From contig CAZSNT010000166.1 in the NCBI GenBank assembly GCA_964607765.1, forward strand, positions 1 through 22,006: a DNA stretch of 22,006 bases, given 5' to 3'. The notes under the pieces are model-generated. The model saw only the letters and a program-made list of their open reading frames with translations. It had not been told where the DNA came from and did not search any database. Each line of letters begins with the position of its first letter. The stretch's first letter is position 1. Both the position numbers and the translations under genes were made by a program. The DNA comes from CAZSNT01 sp964607765 (GTDB lineage: Bacteria; Verrucomicrobiota; Lentisphaeria; Oligosphaerales; JABHEG01). Shown here in pieces: positions 1-8,129 of this stretch.

Positions 1-170
1 CCTATAAGAGCTTTATTCTGTCAGCCATAAGACCTTTCAGGACGGGGTCAAGCTAGCAACGGAACGACACGATTTCAACTGTGGGGCAGGATGCAGGAGG
101 AGCCTACGGATTGGGATCCATGGAGTCACGAAGTCATTCTCGTCCGGTAGCCGCGAAGAGGCCGGCGTCA

Positions 171-201
171 TGTCCGGGAAACGGCCGGTGCTTCCCGGAC
201 A
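171..201. repeat. Perfect 10-bp inverted repeat downstream of the toxin gene
   Basis: Arms TGTCCGGGAA (171-180) and TTCCCGGACA (192-201) are perfect complements around an 11-base loop that itself contains GGCC. It lies 58 bp beyond the stop codon of the PIN toxin, where the toxin-antitoxin transcript would end. No T-tract follows on either strand, so it is not a canonical intrinsic terminator; it could be an RNA 3' stem or a protein-binding site. The rest of 1-258 shows no convincing gene on either strand. Confidence 0.5.
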
Positions 202-258
202 CGGGGGGGATGGGGGCGTCTGGGTTTGCGGGTTGTGTGTGGGATCTGGTCGGGTTGG

Positions 259-735
259 CTACGGCGCCGCAACGGCTTGAGCGGCCTCGGCACTGTCCGC
301 TGTGGTGATGTCGGTGAACGGCGCGAAATCGCCAATGTTCTCGGTCACGAGCCTGGTGATGCCGTGAGCCAGCATGGTGGCGACCACATTGGCGTCGTGG
401 ATTCGTTTTCCTTTCAGCTGATGCGTTCGCACCAGCTCGGTCAGGTTGTGGGCGACCAGCTCGGTTTCGTCGAAGAAGACAAGGCGCCGCCGGAACTCAG
501 CCACGTTGGTGAGGGCCTGGGGCGGCGTCAGGCCGAGCCCATTCGCCTCGAGGGGGCGGGTGGCGACCACGAGGTACTCCCGCATGATCTGGCCTGTGGT
601 TGCGAAGTGGATGCCGGTGCGCCCAGACGCGAGGAGCAAACGTTGCGCGTGTTGGTGGTGTTGGCGCGATTCGACCGTGGCTGTCAGCAACACACAGGTG
701 TCCAGGAACAGGATGTCACCGGCCTTGATCTCCAT
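259..735 (-). CDS. PIN-domain ribonuclease toxin (VapC/FitB-like)
   Basis: A 158-residue protein with the layout of a type II toxin PIN domain, a metal-dependent RNase whose acidic residues hold Mg2+/Mn2+. Visible acidic positions are D12 in LFLDTCVLL, E53 in MREYLVV, D114 in KRIHDANVV, and E132/D136 in TENIGDF, matching the usual four-residue PIN centre. No signal peptide or membrane segment is present, so it acts in the cytoplasm. The ATG at 735 lies inside the antitoxin gene, 20 bp before that gene's stop, so translation is probably coupled to the antitoxin. PIN toxins normally cleave tRNA or rRNA and are held inactive by the partner antitoxin; the target cannot be read from this sequence. 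The PIN assignment is secure, the subfamily is not. Confidence 0.85.
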   Translation of the reverse strand: MEIKAGDILFLDTCVLLTATVESRQHHQHAQRLLLASGRTGIHFATTGQIMREYLVVATRPLEANGLGLTPPQALTNVAEFRRRLVFFDETELVAHNLTELVRTHQLKGKRIHDANVVATMLAHGITRLVTENIGDFAPFTDITTADSAEAAQAVAAP

Positions 736-946
736 AGGTTTCGTCTCTGCTCCATGTTGTTGTTGACGTGGCTCTGACGGTGATGAGGGCGAGTTCCTCG
801 TCAGCCTGCTCCGGCGGCGCCATCAGTGCTGCCCGGCCGAGGATGGCGTGGAGTTCTCCCTGTAGCGACCGGTGATGGCTTCGTGCCAGGCGCTTCAGTG
901 CATCGAGGGTTGTCGGTTCCACATTCCGGATATGTATCGCGTTCAT
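716..946 (-). CDS. Ribbon-helix-helix antitoxin (FitA/VapB-like)
   Basis: A 76-residue protein starting MNAIHIRNVEPTTLDALKRL, the typical beginning of FitA-type Arc/MetJ ribbon-helix-helix antitoxins: a short DNA-binding strand (IHIRN) followed by two helices. The stretch SLQGELHAILGRA matches the second helix of that family. The C-terminal third (about 45-76) would wrap the toxin. Family knowledge says such proteins neutralise the PIN partner and repress their own promoter. The ATG at 946 is chosen because the IRN strand lies immediately after it. There is no Shine-Dalgarno upstream, only a promoter whose predicted transcript start falls on this ATG. The gene precedes and overlaps the toxin by 20 bp. 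A much longer open frame extends upstream antisense to the propeller gene; that part has no protein-like character. Confidence 0.82.
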   Translation of the reverse strand: MNAIHIRNVEPTTLDALKRLARSHHRSLQGELHAILGRAALMAPPEQADEELALITVRATSTTTWSRDETYGDQGR

Positions 947-953
947 ACTAGTA
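946..953. promoter_or_regulatory. 8-bp palindrome at the antitoxin start, possible operator
   Basis: TACTAGTA is a perfect palindrome lying between the -10 box and the start codon of the antitoxin gene. Ribbon-helix-helix antitoxins usually bind short palindromes overlapping their own promoter, so this is a plausible autoregulatory site. It is short and could be chance in this locally AT-rich patch. Confidence 0.35.
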
Positions 954-981
954 GCATAATGATATCTATTGGCGTTGTCAA
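953..981 (-). promoter_or_regulatory. Sigma-70-type promoter of the toxin-antitoxin pair
   Basis: On the minus strand TTGACA (981-976) is a perfect -35 box, followed by a 17-bp spacer and TATGCT (958-953) as the -10 box (4 of 6 consensus bases). Transcription would begin about 7 bases further on, at or next to 946, the A of the antitoxin ATG. The region is clearly more AT-rich than its surroundings. This is the best promoter match in the window. Confidence 0.62.
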
Positions 982-1117
982 GGTGGAGGGTGAGCTGTGC
1001 CCGTGGGCAGGCATCTTGTACAGCCGGCGCGCAGTGGCATGTTGCAGTCTTGCAGACAGCGGCGTCCCGTTCCCGGCGTCCGCCGCGCAGAGAGCGGACA
1101 CGACATTGGAGGCAGAG

Positions 1118-4100
1118 ATGGCGATGGTGACACGACGCAGTGCGCGGCTGGCAGTTTTGGCGGCGTTTGTTCTGGGAGCAGCGTCCGTTGCCGTGCCTCG
1201 CGTTCAGGCCGCTCCCGGCGGCGCGGCTGGTGAGGTCCTGAGACTGTGGGGGCGGGACCGTGGGCTTTGCAGCGTGGTGGGCGTTGGGGATGCGGCGAGC
1301 TCGCAGTTGGCGGTGGATCTGGCATCGACCGGCACCGTTCTGGTGCACGCCCTGGCATTCGACGCAGCCGGGTTGGCGGACGCGCGTGGGGCGGTCACGA
1401 CGCGTGGGCTGGACGGGTACGCGACGGTTGAGGTGCTGCCGCTGGACCCGATGCCGTACCGTGACAACCTGGTGAACCTGATGGTGGTGCCTGACATGGC
1501 TGCTGCTGCTGCGGTGGGGTTCGTGGAGCCCGAGGCGTTGCGTGCGGTTGCGCCGTTGGGTACGCTGTGCCTGTTCGAGGAGGGGCAGTGGCGCGTGACG
1601 CGCAAGCCCGTACAGCCGGGCATGGACGAGTGGACGCACAACGTGCACGGGCCGGACGGTAATCGCGTGTCGAAAGATACTGTGGTGCGTTTCCCGGTGG
1701 GCTATCGGTGGCATGCCGGACTGCCGTTCAACATCAACAATGTGAAGCGCACGGGGAACCGTTACGCCGCCACACGCGGGCTGGCGATGGTTGGGGGGCG
1801 CTGTTTCACGTTCTCCGACTCCGTGGTGGAGAATCTCAGGGGCGCGTACTTCCTGGGGCAGGGGATGGACCAGTACGTCACGGCCCGGGACGCGTTCAGC
1901 GGCCTGTTTCTGTGGCGTCGGCGGATTGGTCGCGTGTATTACGGTGGGCTGTGGTACACGAACTTGGCGCCGTTCGCGGTCGTGGACGATGTGGTCTGCA
2001 CGTCGTCGGAGTCCGGCGACCTGCTCATGCTCGATGCTGCCACGGGCAAGGAGATACGGACGGTTGACACGGCGTTCGCCCCCGGCGATTTGGTGGTGGA
2101 TCGCGGCGTGGTCGCAGTCGCGACCTGGCAGGGCGGGACGTGGCTGGGCGAGAGTCGCGTCAACCGCTACGAGCGTCGCCGCATGCACAGCGCGGTCGCG
2201 GACGGTGCGGTGGAGGCCTACGACCTGGCCACGGGCAAGCGGCTGTGGAAGCGGGAAGCGCTGGCGACATCGCTGCGCACGGCTGACGGGGTACTGTTTC
2301 TTGCGCAGCGGGACGGTCCCGACCTGCTGGAGGAAAGCCGGCGGTTCAAGACGTCGGAAGAGAAGAAGGCGTTGGAGGAGCTCAAGAAGTCCGGCAAGCC
2401 GCTGCCCGCGGCGCCTGCGCGGCCGGGCCAGGGCGTTGTTGCACTGGACCTGAAGACGGGCCGGGAGCTGTGGCAGGTTGCGGCGGCAGCGCTGGCGCCG
2501 GAGGACCATGGCAAAGACGCGTTGCGACTGGACGCGGTTGGGCAGGGGGTTGTGACCGTGATTCACGCCGAGGACATCCGCAGCGGCCGCGTCTCGGTGC
2601 TGTCGGCGCGAGACGGGCGTATCGTGCTGCAGGCGAAGTCGGGGCAGTTCCCTGTGCTGCGCGACAATGCGCTGCACCTGAACGGCAAGGCGCACAGTCT
2701 CACGACGGGCGCCGAATCGGGCCGTTCGCCCTACTCGATCGGCTCGACGGTGTGCACGCCGAGCTTCGTGGTGAACGACATCATCGTGCGGAATCGTGGC
2801 GGCGGATTCAGCGTTGACGGCAAGGGGGTGACGTACGCCGGCGCGCGCGGCGGCTGCGGCATGGCGTCGGCGCCGGCCTACGGCGCGTTCTACACGCCGC
2901 AGAACTGGTGCACGTGCTGCCCGCCCCAGATCTCGGGCTTCATTTGTTTCGGGCCGATACGCGGCGTGCCGACAGCGGAGCAGATGGCTGCTGCTGCGGC
3001 CGTGGTGCGGGGACCTGCCTACAGCGCAGACAAGGCGGCCGCGGTCGAGGCTGCGCCTGCCTGGCCCATGGTTCGGTGCAATGCGGCGCGCAGCAGCGGC
3101 ACGAGAGCCGCGACGCCGGCGTCGCTGCGATTGGCATGGCGCCGCGATGTCCCGTCGCCCGCGCTTGACCAGCCGGTGGCACTCAATTGGCGGGAGTATC
3201 TCAATCCCCCGCTGGTCGGGCCGAGCGTGGCCGACGGCGTTGTTGTGGCCGCTGTTGTGGACGCGAATCAGGTGGTGGGGCTGGACCTGACCGATGGCAG
3301 CGTACTGTGGCACTTCACTGCCGGTGGCCGGATCGATTCGGCGCCGACGCTGTATCGTGGTCTGTGTCTGTTTGGTGCGCATGACGGTCTGGTGTACGTC
3401 CTCGAGGCGGCGACGGGGCGTCTGTGCTGGAAGATGCGTCTGGCGCCGAACGACGAGCGCATGGTTTCGTACGGGAAAGTCGAGTCACCGTGGCCCGTTG
3501 TCGGTTCGATCCTGGTTGCGGGGGACAAGGCCTATGCCTCCGCTGGCAGAACGCAGGGCTCGGACGGTGGGATTGTGGTCAGAGCACTCGAGCCGGGCAG
3601 CGGCGAGACGCTGTGGTCGAAAGCGCTGGCGTCGACCGGGAGCGTGCGCGAGCTGCGACGCAATGACGTGCTCTTCAAAGTGGACGACGCGATTCAGATG
3701 ATGACGAGTCGGCTGGACTTGGGCACGGGTGAGACGCGTCCGAACCTGACCCGTGAGACGAACGCCTACAACAGCAGTTCGAGCAGGCTCAAACGTGACT
3801 TGGGCAAGTACAGGAAACAGCTGGCGGCGGAAGCGGATGACGAGGCGCTGGCGAAACGTGTGGCGGACCTGGCGGAGCGGCTGGCGGCGCTGGTCGAGCC
3901 GGAGAGCGAGACCGCACTGGCCTTGGGCGCGAGCGGCACGGGCAGTGAAGGGCTTGTGCACTGGAATTGGCCGCAACTCGGTGACCGCAAGTACCGGCGC
4001 ATGAACTACGGTAACGTGAGCGGATACCTGGTGAGCTGGGACGACGCGGTCGTGTGCGCGATGACCCGCGACCGTACCGTGACGCTGCGGGCCATGGGCA

Positions 4101-4408
4101 CGGTTGGGAAGGCGGGCGAGAAGCTGGGCGGCAAGCCGCTGTGGACTGTGTCGCTCGCTGGCGACCGCCAGATCACGTCGTTGGTCGTGTGCAGTAATGC
4201 TGTCGTCGCGTCGGGCGGCGTCTACAGCCGGGCTGAGGACGGGGCGGTGACGGCGAGAGGGTTCGTTGTGGTTCTGTCGCGCGAGACGGGCGAGACAGTT
4301 GCGGACCACGAGTTGCCGGCTCCGGTTGCATACAATGGCTTGGCGGCGCTTGAGACGCAGATCTGCGTTGCGCTTACGGACAGCTCGGTTGTGCTCCTGG
4401 GCGAGTGA
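1118..4408 (+). CDS. Exported PQQ-like beta-propeller protein with methyltransferase-like N-terminal domain
   Basis: This protein has 1096 residues. Residues 1-31 form a signal peptide (TRRSAR, hydrophobic core, VQA cleavage), so it is exported. Residues about 40-165 look like a degenerate class I methyltransferase fold: VVGVGDA at 53-59 in the motif I position and LPLDPMPYRDNLVNLMVVPD at 107-126 in the motif IV position. From about 190 to the end, repeated blades of the form DLATGKRLW, DLKTGRELW and DLTDGSVLW mark a pyrroloquinoline-quinone-type propeller like BamB. A cysteine cluster (C598, C600, C601) and a charged helical insertion (about 887-930) interrupt the blades. The start was chosen for GGAGG at 1108-1112, five bases before ATG, and the signal peptide. 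I know this domain pair from long PVC-group proteins; their function is unknown. It probably does not bind PQQ as an enzyme. A sialate esterase follows 147 bp downstream. Confidence 0.85.
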   Translation: MAMVTRRSARLAVLAAFVLGAASVAVPRVQAAPGGAAGEVLRLWGRDRGLCSVVGVGDAASSQLAVDLASTGTVLVHALAFDAAGLADARGAVTTRGLDGYATVEVLPLDPMPYRDNLVNLMVVPDMAAAAAVGFVEPEALRAVAPLGTLCLFEEGQWRVTRKPVQPGMDEWTHNVHGPDGNRVSKDTVVRFPVGYRWHAGLPFNINNVKRTGNRYAATRGLAMVGGRCFTFSDSVVENLRGAYFLGQGMDQYVTARDAFSGLFLWRRRIGRVYYGGLWYTNLAPFAVVDDVVCTSSESGDLLMLDAATGKEIRTVDTAFAPGDLVVDRGVVAVATWQGGTWLGESRVNRYERRRMHSAVADGAVEAYDLATGKRLWKREALATSLRTADGVLFLAQRDGPDLLEESRRFKTSEEKKALEELKKSGKPLPAAPARPGQGVVALDLKTGRELWQVAAAALAPEDHGKDALRLDAVGQGVVTVIHAEDIRSGRVSVLSARDGRIVLQAKSGQFPVLRDNALHLNGKAHSLTTGAESGRSPYSIGSTVCTPSFVVNDIIVRNRGGGFSVDGKGVTYAGARGGCGMASAPAYGAFYTPQNWCTCCPPQISGFICFGPIRGVPTAEQMAAAAAVVRGPAYSADKAAAVEAAPAWPMVRCNAARSSGTRAATPASLRLAWRRDVPSPALDQPVALNWREYLNPPLVGPSVADGVVVAAVVDANQVVGLDLTDGSVLWHFTAGGRIDSAPTLYRGLCLFGAHDGLVYVLEAATGRLCWKMRLAPNDERMVSYGKVESPWPVVGSILVAGDKAYASAGRTQGSDGGIVVRALEPGSGETLWSKALASTGSVRELRRNDVLFKVDDAIQMMTSRLDLGTGETRPNLTRETNAYNSSSSRLKRDLGKYRKQLAAEADDEALAKRVADLAERLAALVEPESETALALGASGTGSEGLVHWNWPQLGDRKYRRMNYGNVSGYLVSWDDAVVCAMTRDRTVTLRAMGTVGKAGEKLGGKPLWTVSLAGDRQITSLVVCSNAVVASGGVYSRAEDGAVTARGFVVVLSRETGETVADHELPAPVAYNGLAALETQICVALTDSSVVLLGE

Positions 4409-4555
4409 GTGCGCGGATCGTTCCGGTGTCGACTAACGGATGGCGGATGGGATTTCCACGGATGGGATGACTCGAAGCCCTGGCCGGGCCGGGGGCCGCA
4501 TGAGTCAGCCGGTCATTGCGTCACTGCGTCATAGCGACAGGAGAGAAAGGAACGG

Positions 4556-6115
4556 ATGATGTACTCCAGATTACTCAGGACGGCGTCAGCTCTACTGGCG
4601 GTTGGGGCGGCATTGACTGTGCACGCGGAGGTGCGGCTGGCGGCGGTTTTCCAGGACCACATGGTGCTGCAGCGCGATGCCTCCGTGCCGGTGTGGGGTT
4701 GGGCCGAGGCGGGTGAGAGTGTCACCGTGACTGTGGCCGGCCGGACCGCGCGCGCCACGCCCGGTGCGGACGGCAAGTGGCTGGTTCGGCTGGACGCGAT
4801 GTCGGCTGGTGGGCCGCATACGCTGACGGCGACGGGCACGAACACTGTGACTGTCAACGATGTGCTGGTGGGCGAGGTGTGGCTGTGTTCGGGGCAGTCG
4901 AACATGGCGATGAGTGTCCGGGGTGCGTTGAATGCTGAGCAGGAAACGGCCGCGGCGAAGTACCCGCAGATTCGGATGGCGACGCTTGCCCGCAAGACGG
5001 CACGCGCGCCGAAGCCGGACTGCGAGTTGCCGGGATGGCTGGTCTGTTCGCCGGCGACCGTGCCGGGCTTCTCCGCTACAGCCTACTACTTCGGGCTCCA
5101 TTTGCACCGGCAGCTGGGTGTGCCGATCGGGCTGATCAATGCCTCGTGGGGCGGCACATCTGTGGAGGCCTGGACGGCGACGACGGCCTTGCAGAAGATT
5201 GCGCCGGGTCGCGAGTTGGTTGCGCAGTATGAGCAGCGCGCTGCCTCGTATGATGCGGCTGCGGCGAAGGCAGCTTACGAGAAACAGTCGGCTGCGTGGC
5301 CGGCCAAGGTGAAGTCTGCTCGTGCCGCCGGCAAGCGTCCGCCGCGCAAGCCGCGGCCCCCGGTCAATCCCGCGGATGACCCGAACTGTCCGGGCAACCT
5401 CTACAACGCGATGATCGCGCCGCTTGTGCCTTACGCTATCCGTGGTGCCATTTGGTACCAGGGCGAACGGAACTCGAACAGTGTCAAGGATGCCTATGAT
5501 TACCGCTTCGAGTTTCCGGCCATGATCACGGACTGGCGCAGCGTGTGGGGGCAGGGCGACTTCCCGTTCCTGTTCGTGCAACTGCCGAACTTCGGCGGCA
5601 AACAGCCTGACGCGTTGGCTCTGAACCGCGAGTCCATGCTGGTGACGATGCAGACCGTGCCGAACACGGGCATGGCGGTGACGATCGACGTGGGCGATAC
5701 GAAGAACATCCATCCGAAGAACAAGCAGGCGGTGGGCGAGCGCCTCGGGATCGCGGCGCGGAAGCTGGCGTATGGCGCGGACGTCGTGCCGTTCGGCCCG
5801 ATCTTCAAGTCCATGAACGTGGCAGGCGGCAAGGTGGTGGTGACGTTCGACCATGCGGGGGCCGGCCTGGAAGCGCGCGCCGGGGAGCTGCGCGAGTTCG
5901 CTGTTGCGGCAGAGGACAGAGCTTTCGTCAGCGCGGCGGCAGAGATCACCGGACCGGACACGGTAACGGTTTTCGCCGAGGGCGTGCAGACGCCGGTTGC
6001 CGTCCGCTACGCGTGGACGCACGACCCGAAGTGCAATCTGTACAGCAAGAGTGGGTTGCCGGCGTCCCCGTTCCGGACCGACAGCTGGCCGATTTCCGGG
6101 CAGACCGGGGAGTGA
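4556..6115 (+). CDS. Sialate O-acetylesterase (SGNH-hydrolase superfamily)
   Basis: A 519-residue secreted esterase expected to remove O-acetyl groups from sialic acids or other acetylated sugars outside the cytoplasm. Residues 1-24 form a signal peptide ending VHA. EVRLAAVFQDHMVLQRD (25-41) and the following beta domain are the classical N-terminus of this family. SGQSNM at 112-117 carries the nucleophile Ser115. INASWGGTSVEAW (194-206), GAIWYQGE (297-304) and DTKNIHPKNK (381-390, Asp381 and His386) supply the other conserved blocks, so the active site looks intact. Residues about 217-275 are an Ala/Lys/Arg-rich helical stretch between conserved blocks. The start at 4556 has AAAGGAA at 4546-4552; a second ATG follows immediately at 4559. 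The gene ends 6 bp from the convergent phosphodiesterase gene. In PVC bacteria this family often belongs to polysaccharide-degrading gene sets. Confidence 0.92.
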   Translation: MMYSRLLRTASALLAVGAALTVHAEVRLAAVFQDHMVLQRDASVPVWGWAEAGESVTVTVAGRTARATPGADGKWLVRLDAMSAGGPHTLTATGTNTVTVNDVLVGEVWLCSGQSNMAMSVRGALNAEQETAAAKYPQIRMATLARKTARAPKPDCELPGWLVCSPATVPGFSATAYYFGLHLHRQLGVPIGLINASWGGTSVEAWTATTALQKIAPGRELVAQYEQRAASYDAAAAKAAYEKQSAAWPAKVKSARAAGKRPPRKPRPPVNPADDPNCPGNLYNAMIAPLVPYAIRGAIWYQGERNSNSVKDAYDYRFEFPAMITDWRSVWGQGDFPFLFVQLPNFGGKQPDALALNRESMLVTMQTVPNTGMAVTIDVGDTKNIHPKNKQAVGERLGIAARKLAYGADVVPFGPIFKSMNVAGGKVVVTFDHAGAGLEARAGELREFAVAAEDRAFVSAAAEITGPDTVTVFAEGVQTPVAVRYAWTHDPKCNLYSKSGLPASPFRTDSWPISGQTGE

Positions 6116-6121
6116 TGTGCC

Positions 6122-6886
6122 TCAGGCCAGTTTCTGCCGCAGCCACGCCGGGCGGTCCGTGGTGATGCCCTGGATGCCCATGTCGATGAGGGCCTGGGCC
6201 CGGTCGGGATCGTTCACGGTCCAGGCGTAGACCTGCAGGCCGCTCTGCATGACCTGCCGCACCGGCTCGCAGCTCACCTGTTCCGCGTATATGTCGATTC
6301 CGTCGAACCCGGCGTTTTTGACCTTGCCGGCAAGGGTCAGCAGCGCCTCGTCTTCGGTGGCGCCCGCGTCGTTGCCCGGCAGGCTTGCCAGCAGGTAGAC
6401 TTGGTGTTCCGGCATTCGGACCTTTGCTGCCAGCAGCGGCTCGGGATGGAAGCAGATGAAAGCGATCTTCTCCGCGGCCACTCCGGCGGCCCGGATGTGG
6501 TCGGCCAACGGCGGGATGATTTCCGGACCGCACTTGATCTCGATGAACATGCGCTTGCCGTCCGGGATGAGCGGCAGGATCTGGTCGAGGGTGGCGATTC
6601 TCGTGCCGGCCCATTCAGTTCCTTTCCAGGTGCCCAAGTCCATGGTCTGCGTTTCTGCGAGCGTGCATTCGGCAAGCGGCCTGTCAATTCCCGCCAGGCG
6701 TTTCAGGTCCGGGTCGTGCAGGGCGACGATGGCGTTATCCGCGGTGAGGCGAATGTCGATCTCCACAGCGTCCACATTGCGTTCCCAAGCAAGGCTGATC
6801 GCGGGGAGCGTGTTTTCGGGTGCGTCGTAGGACGCGCCACGGTGTGCTATGATCTCGACGCGTTGTGTGTTTCCGGGTAGCAGCAT
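6122..6886 (-). CDS. Glycerophosphodiester phosphodiesterase (GDPD family)
   Basis: A 254-residue TIM-barrel enzyme expected to hydrolyse glycerophosphodiesters to glycerol-3-phosphate and an alcohol. The family signatures are clear: IIAHRGASYDAPENT near the N-terminus (catalytic His and Arg), DAVEIDIRLTADNAIVALHDPDLKR (metal-binding Glu-x-Asp and second His), FIEIKCG in the barrel and the closing YAWTVNDPDRAQ...GITTDRP block. The start at 6886 (ATG) has GAGG five bases upstream and gives the usual family length. An in-frame GTG at 6955 would add 23 residues resembling no leader and would run into the neighbour's promoter. No signal peptide is visible, suggesting a cytoplasmic enzyme. It is divergent from the polyol dehydrogenase and convergent with the sialate esterase, so it is probably transcribed alone. 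Confidence 0.9.
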   Translation of the reverse strand: MLLPGNTQRVEIIAHRGASYDAPENTLPAISLAWERNVDAVEIDIRLTADNAIVALHDPDLKRLAGIDRPLAECTLAETQTMDLGTWKGTEWAGTRIATLDQILPLIPDGKRMFIEIKCGPEIIPPLADHIRAAGVAAEKIAFICFHPEPLLAAKVRMPEHQVYLLASLPGNDAGATEDEALLTLAGKVKNAGFDGIDIYAEQVSCEPVRQVMQSGLQVYAWTVNDPDRAQALIDMGIQGITTDRPAWLRQKLA

Positions 6887-6893
6887 CCTGGCC

Positions 6894-6922
6894 TCGTGCG
6901 TTGTTGAGAAGACTGCTATAGT
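6894..6922 (+). promoter_or_regulatory. Candidate promoter of the polyol dehydrogenase gene
   Basis: TATAGT (6917-6922) matches the -10 consensus in 5 of 6 bases. The hexamer 17 bp upstream (6894-6899, TCGTGC) is a poor -35 box. The predicted transcript would start near 6929, leaving a leader of about 40 bases. The overlapping palindrome CTATAG (6916-6921) could also serve as a -10 core for the divergent phosphodiesterase gene. Confidence 0.28.
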
Positions 6923-6969
6923 GTAGTTGCCTTGGAGTTTCCCTGCGATCCACACGGCGGAGGATTTCT

Positions 6970-8064
6970 GTGACAGCCATCCCTGTGACCGTACCGGATG
7001 TGATGCAAGCCCTCGTGTGTCATGGCGTGCGCGACTACCGGCTCGAGACCCGACCTGTTCCTCGGCCGGGCCCGGGCGAAGTGCTGGTCAAAGTCCACCA
7101 TTGCGGGATCTGCGCCAGTGACATCAAATGCTACGGCGGGGCGCCGTTGTTTTGGGGCGATGAGTTTCGTGCTCCGTATGTCGAGCCGCCGTTGGTGCCC
7201 GGCCACGAATTCACCGGTGAAGTAGCGGGGTTGGGCGAGGGTGCGGCGCAACGGCACGGCGTGGCTGTTGGCGACCGTGTTGTTGCTGAGCAGATCGTGC
7301 CCTGCAACGCGTGTCGTTACTGCTGTAAAGGCCAATACTGGCTCTGCGTTGCGGCAACCGTGTTCGGGTTCAAGCGTGCCGCGGAGGGTGGGATGGCCGA
7401 ATACATGGTCTTTCCGCGGAACGCCCGGGTCTACGGCGTTCCAGGAGATCTGTCAGATAAGCACGCGGCGTTGATCGAGCCGCTGGCGTGCGCCATACAC
7501 GCCGTGGACCGCGGCAACATCCAACTCGGTGACGTGGTCGTGCAGGTGGGGTGTGGCACGCTCGGGCTCTGCATGATCGCTTCGGAACGTCTCAAAGGGC
7601 CGGGATTGCTCATTGCCCTGGATCTGATCGACTCCCGCCTCGAGCTTGCCAAGCAGTTCGGCGCCGACCTCACCTTCAACCCCACCCAGACGGACGTGGT
7701 CAAACAAGTGCTTGATCTGACCGAAGGCTACGGCTGCGATGTGCTGATCGAAGCCACGGGCAATCCGGAGGCGATCGAGCCGAGCCTGCACATGATCCGC
7801 AAAGCGGGAACGTTCGTGGAGTTCAGCCTGATGGAAGGCGTCAGCACGGTCGACTGGACGATCATCGGCGACGGCAAGGAACTGGACATCCACGGCGCCC
7901 ACCTCGGCCCCTATGCCTTCCCGACTGCCATCAACTACCTGCAGGCCGGGCGCATCTCCATCGAACCCATCATCACAGATGTGCTGCCGCTGTCGGAATA
8001 CGAGTGCGGGTTCGAGGCGGTTGAGCATCCTGCATCGTCCATCAAGGTGCTGCTGCAGCCGTAG
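6970..8064 (+). CDS. Zinc-dependent alcohol/polyol dehydrogenase (MDR family, erythritol/threitol dehydrogenase-like)
   Basis: A 364-residue medium-chain dehydrogenase, expected to oxidise a sugar alcohol with NAD+. The catalytic zinc site is visible in HHCGICASD (Cys48), PGHEFTGEV (His79-Glu80) and IEPLACA (Glu170). The structural zinc lobe has CNACRYCCKGQYWLC (Cys112, 115, 118, 126). The Rossmann motif VGCGTLGL lies at 193-200, and Asp218 at the end of the next strand favours NAD over NADP. The blocks GDRVVAEQIVPC and DIHGAHLGPY recall, from memory, erythritol/L-threitol dehydrogenases; threonine or sorbitol dehydrogenase specificity is also possible. The start is GTG at 6970, chosen for GGAGG at 6959-6963 with a 6-base spacer. 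An 83-bp gap separates it from the divergent phosphodiesterase start. Confidence 0.88.
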   Translation: MTAIPVTVPDVMQALVCHGVRDYRLETRPVPRPGPGEVLVKVHHCGICASDIKCYGGAPLFWGDEFRAPYVEPPLVPGHEFTGEVAGLGEGAAQRHGVAVGDRVVAEQIVPCNACRYCCKGQYWLCVAATVFGFKRAAEGGMAEYMVFPRNARVYGVPGDLSDKHAALIEPLACAIHAVDRGNIQLGDVVVQVGCGTLGLCMIASERLKGPGLLIALDLIDSRLELAKQFGADLTFNPTQTDVVKQVLDLTEGYGCDVLIEATGNPEAIEPSLHMIRKAGTFVEFSLMEGVSTVDWTIIGDGKELDIHGAHLGPYAFPTAINYLQAGRISIEPIITDVLPLSEYECGFEAVEHPASSIKVLLQP

Positions 8065-8129
8065 ACGAGGCGAATCGTGCCACTGTCGCTCCCACCCGCC
8101 AGGATGTACTGACTACGGTTGCTGCGCTC

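Noticed and set aside
1..40. CCTATAAGA and CCATAAGAC similarity at the left edge
   Set aside because: Only two imperfect copies of a short AT-rich word; could be the edge of a repeat outside the window but cannot be supported here.
947..3382. Long minus-strand open frame continuing upstream of the antitoxin (888 codons in total)
   Set aside because: It lies antisense to the large beta-propeller gene, is extremely Arg/His/Pro-rich, and arises because GC-rich genes leave the opposite strand free of stops. Only its last 76 codons look like a protein.
4435..4475. Repeated GGATGG words in the spacer before the sialate esterase
   Set aside because: Short, irregular purine-rich words with no constant period; too weak to call a repeat element.
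4592..6022. 476-codon minus-strand frame opposite the sialate esterase
   Set aside because: Composition is Arg/His-rich without hydrophobic core or motifs, while the plus strand has an intact catalytic esterase. Shadow frame.
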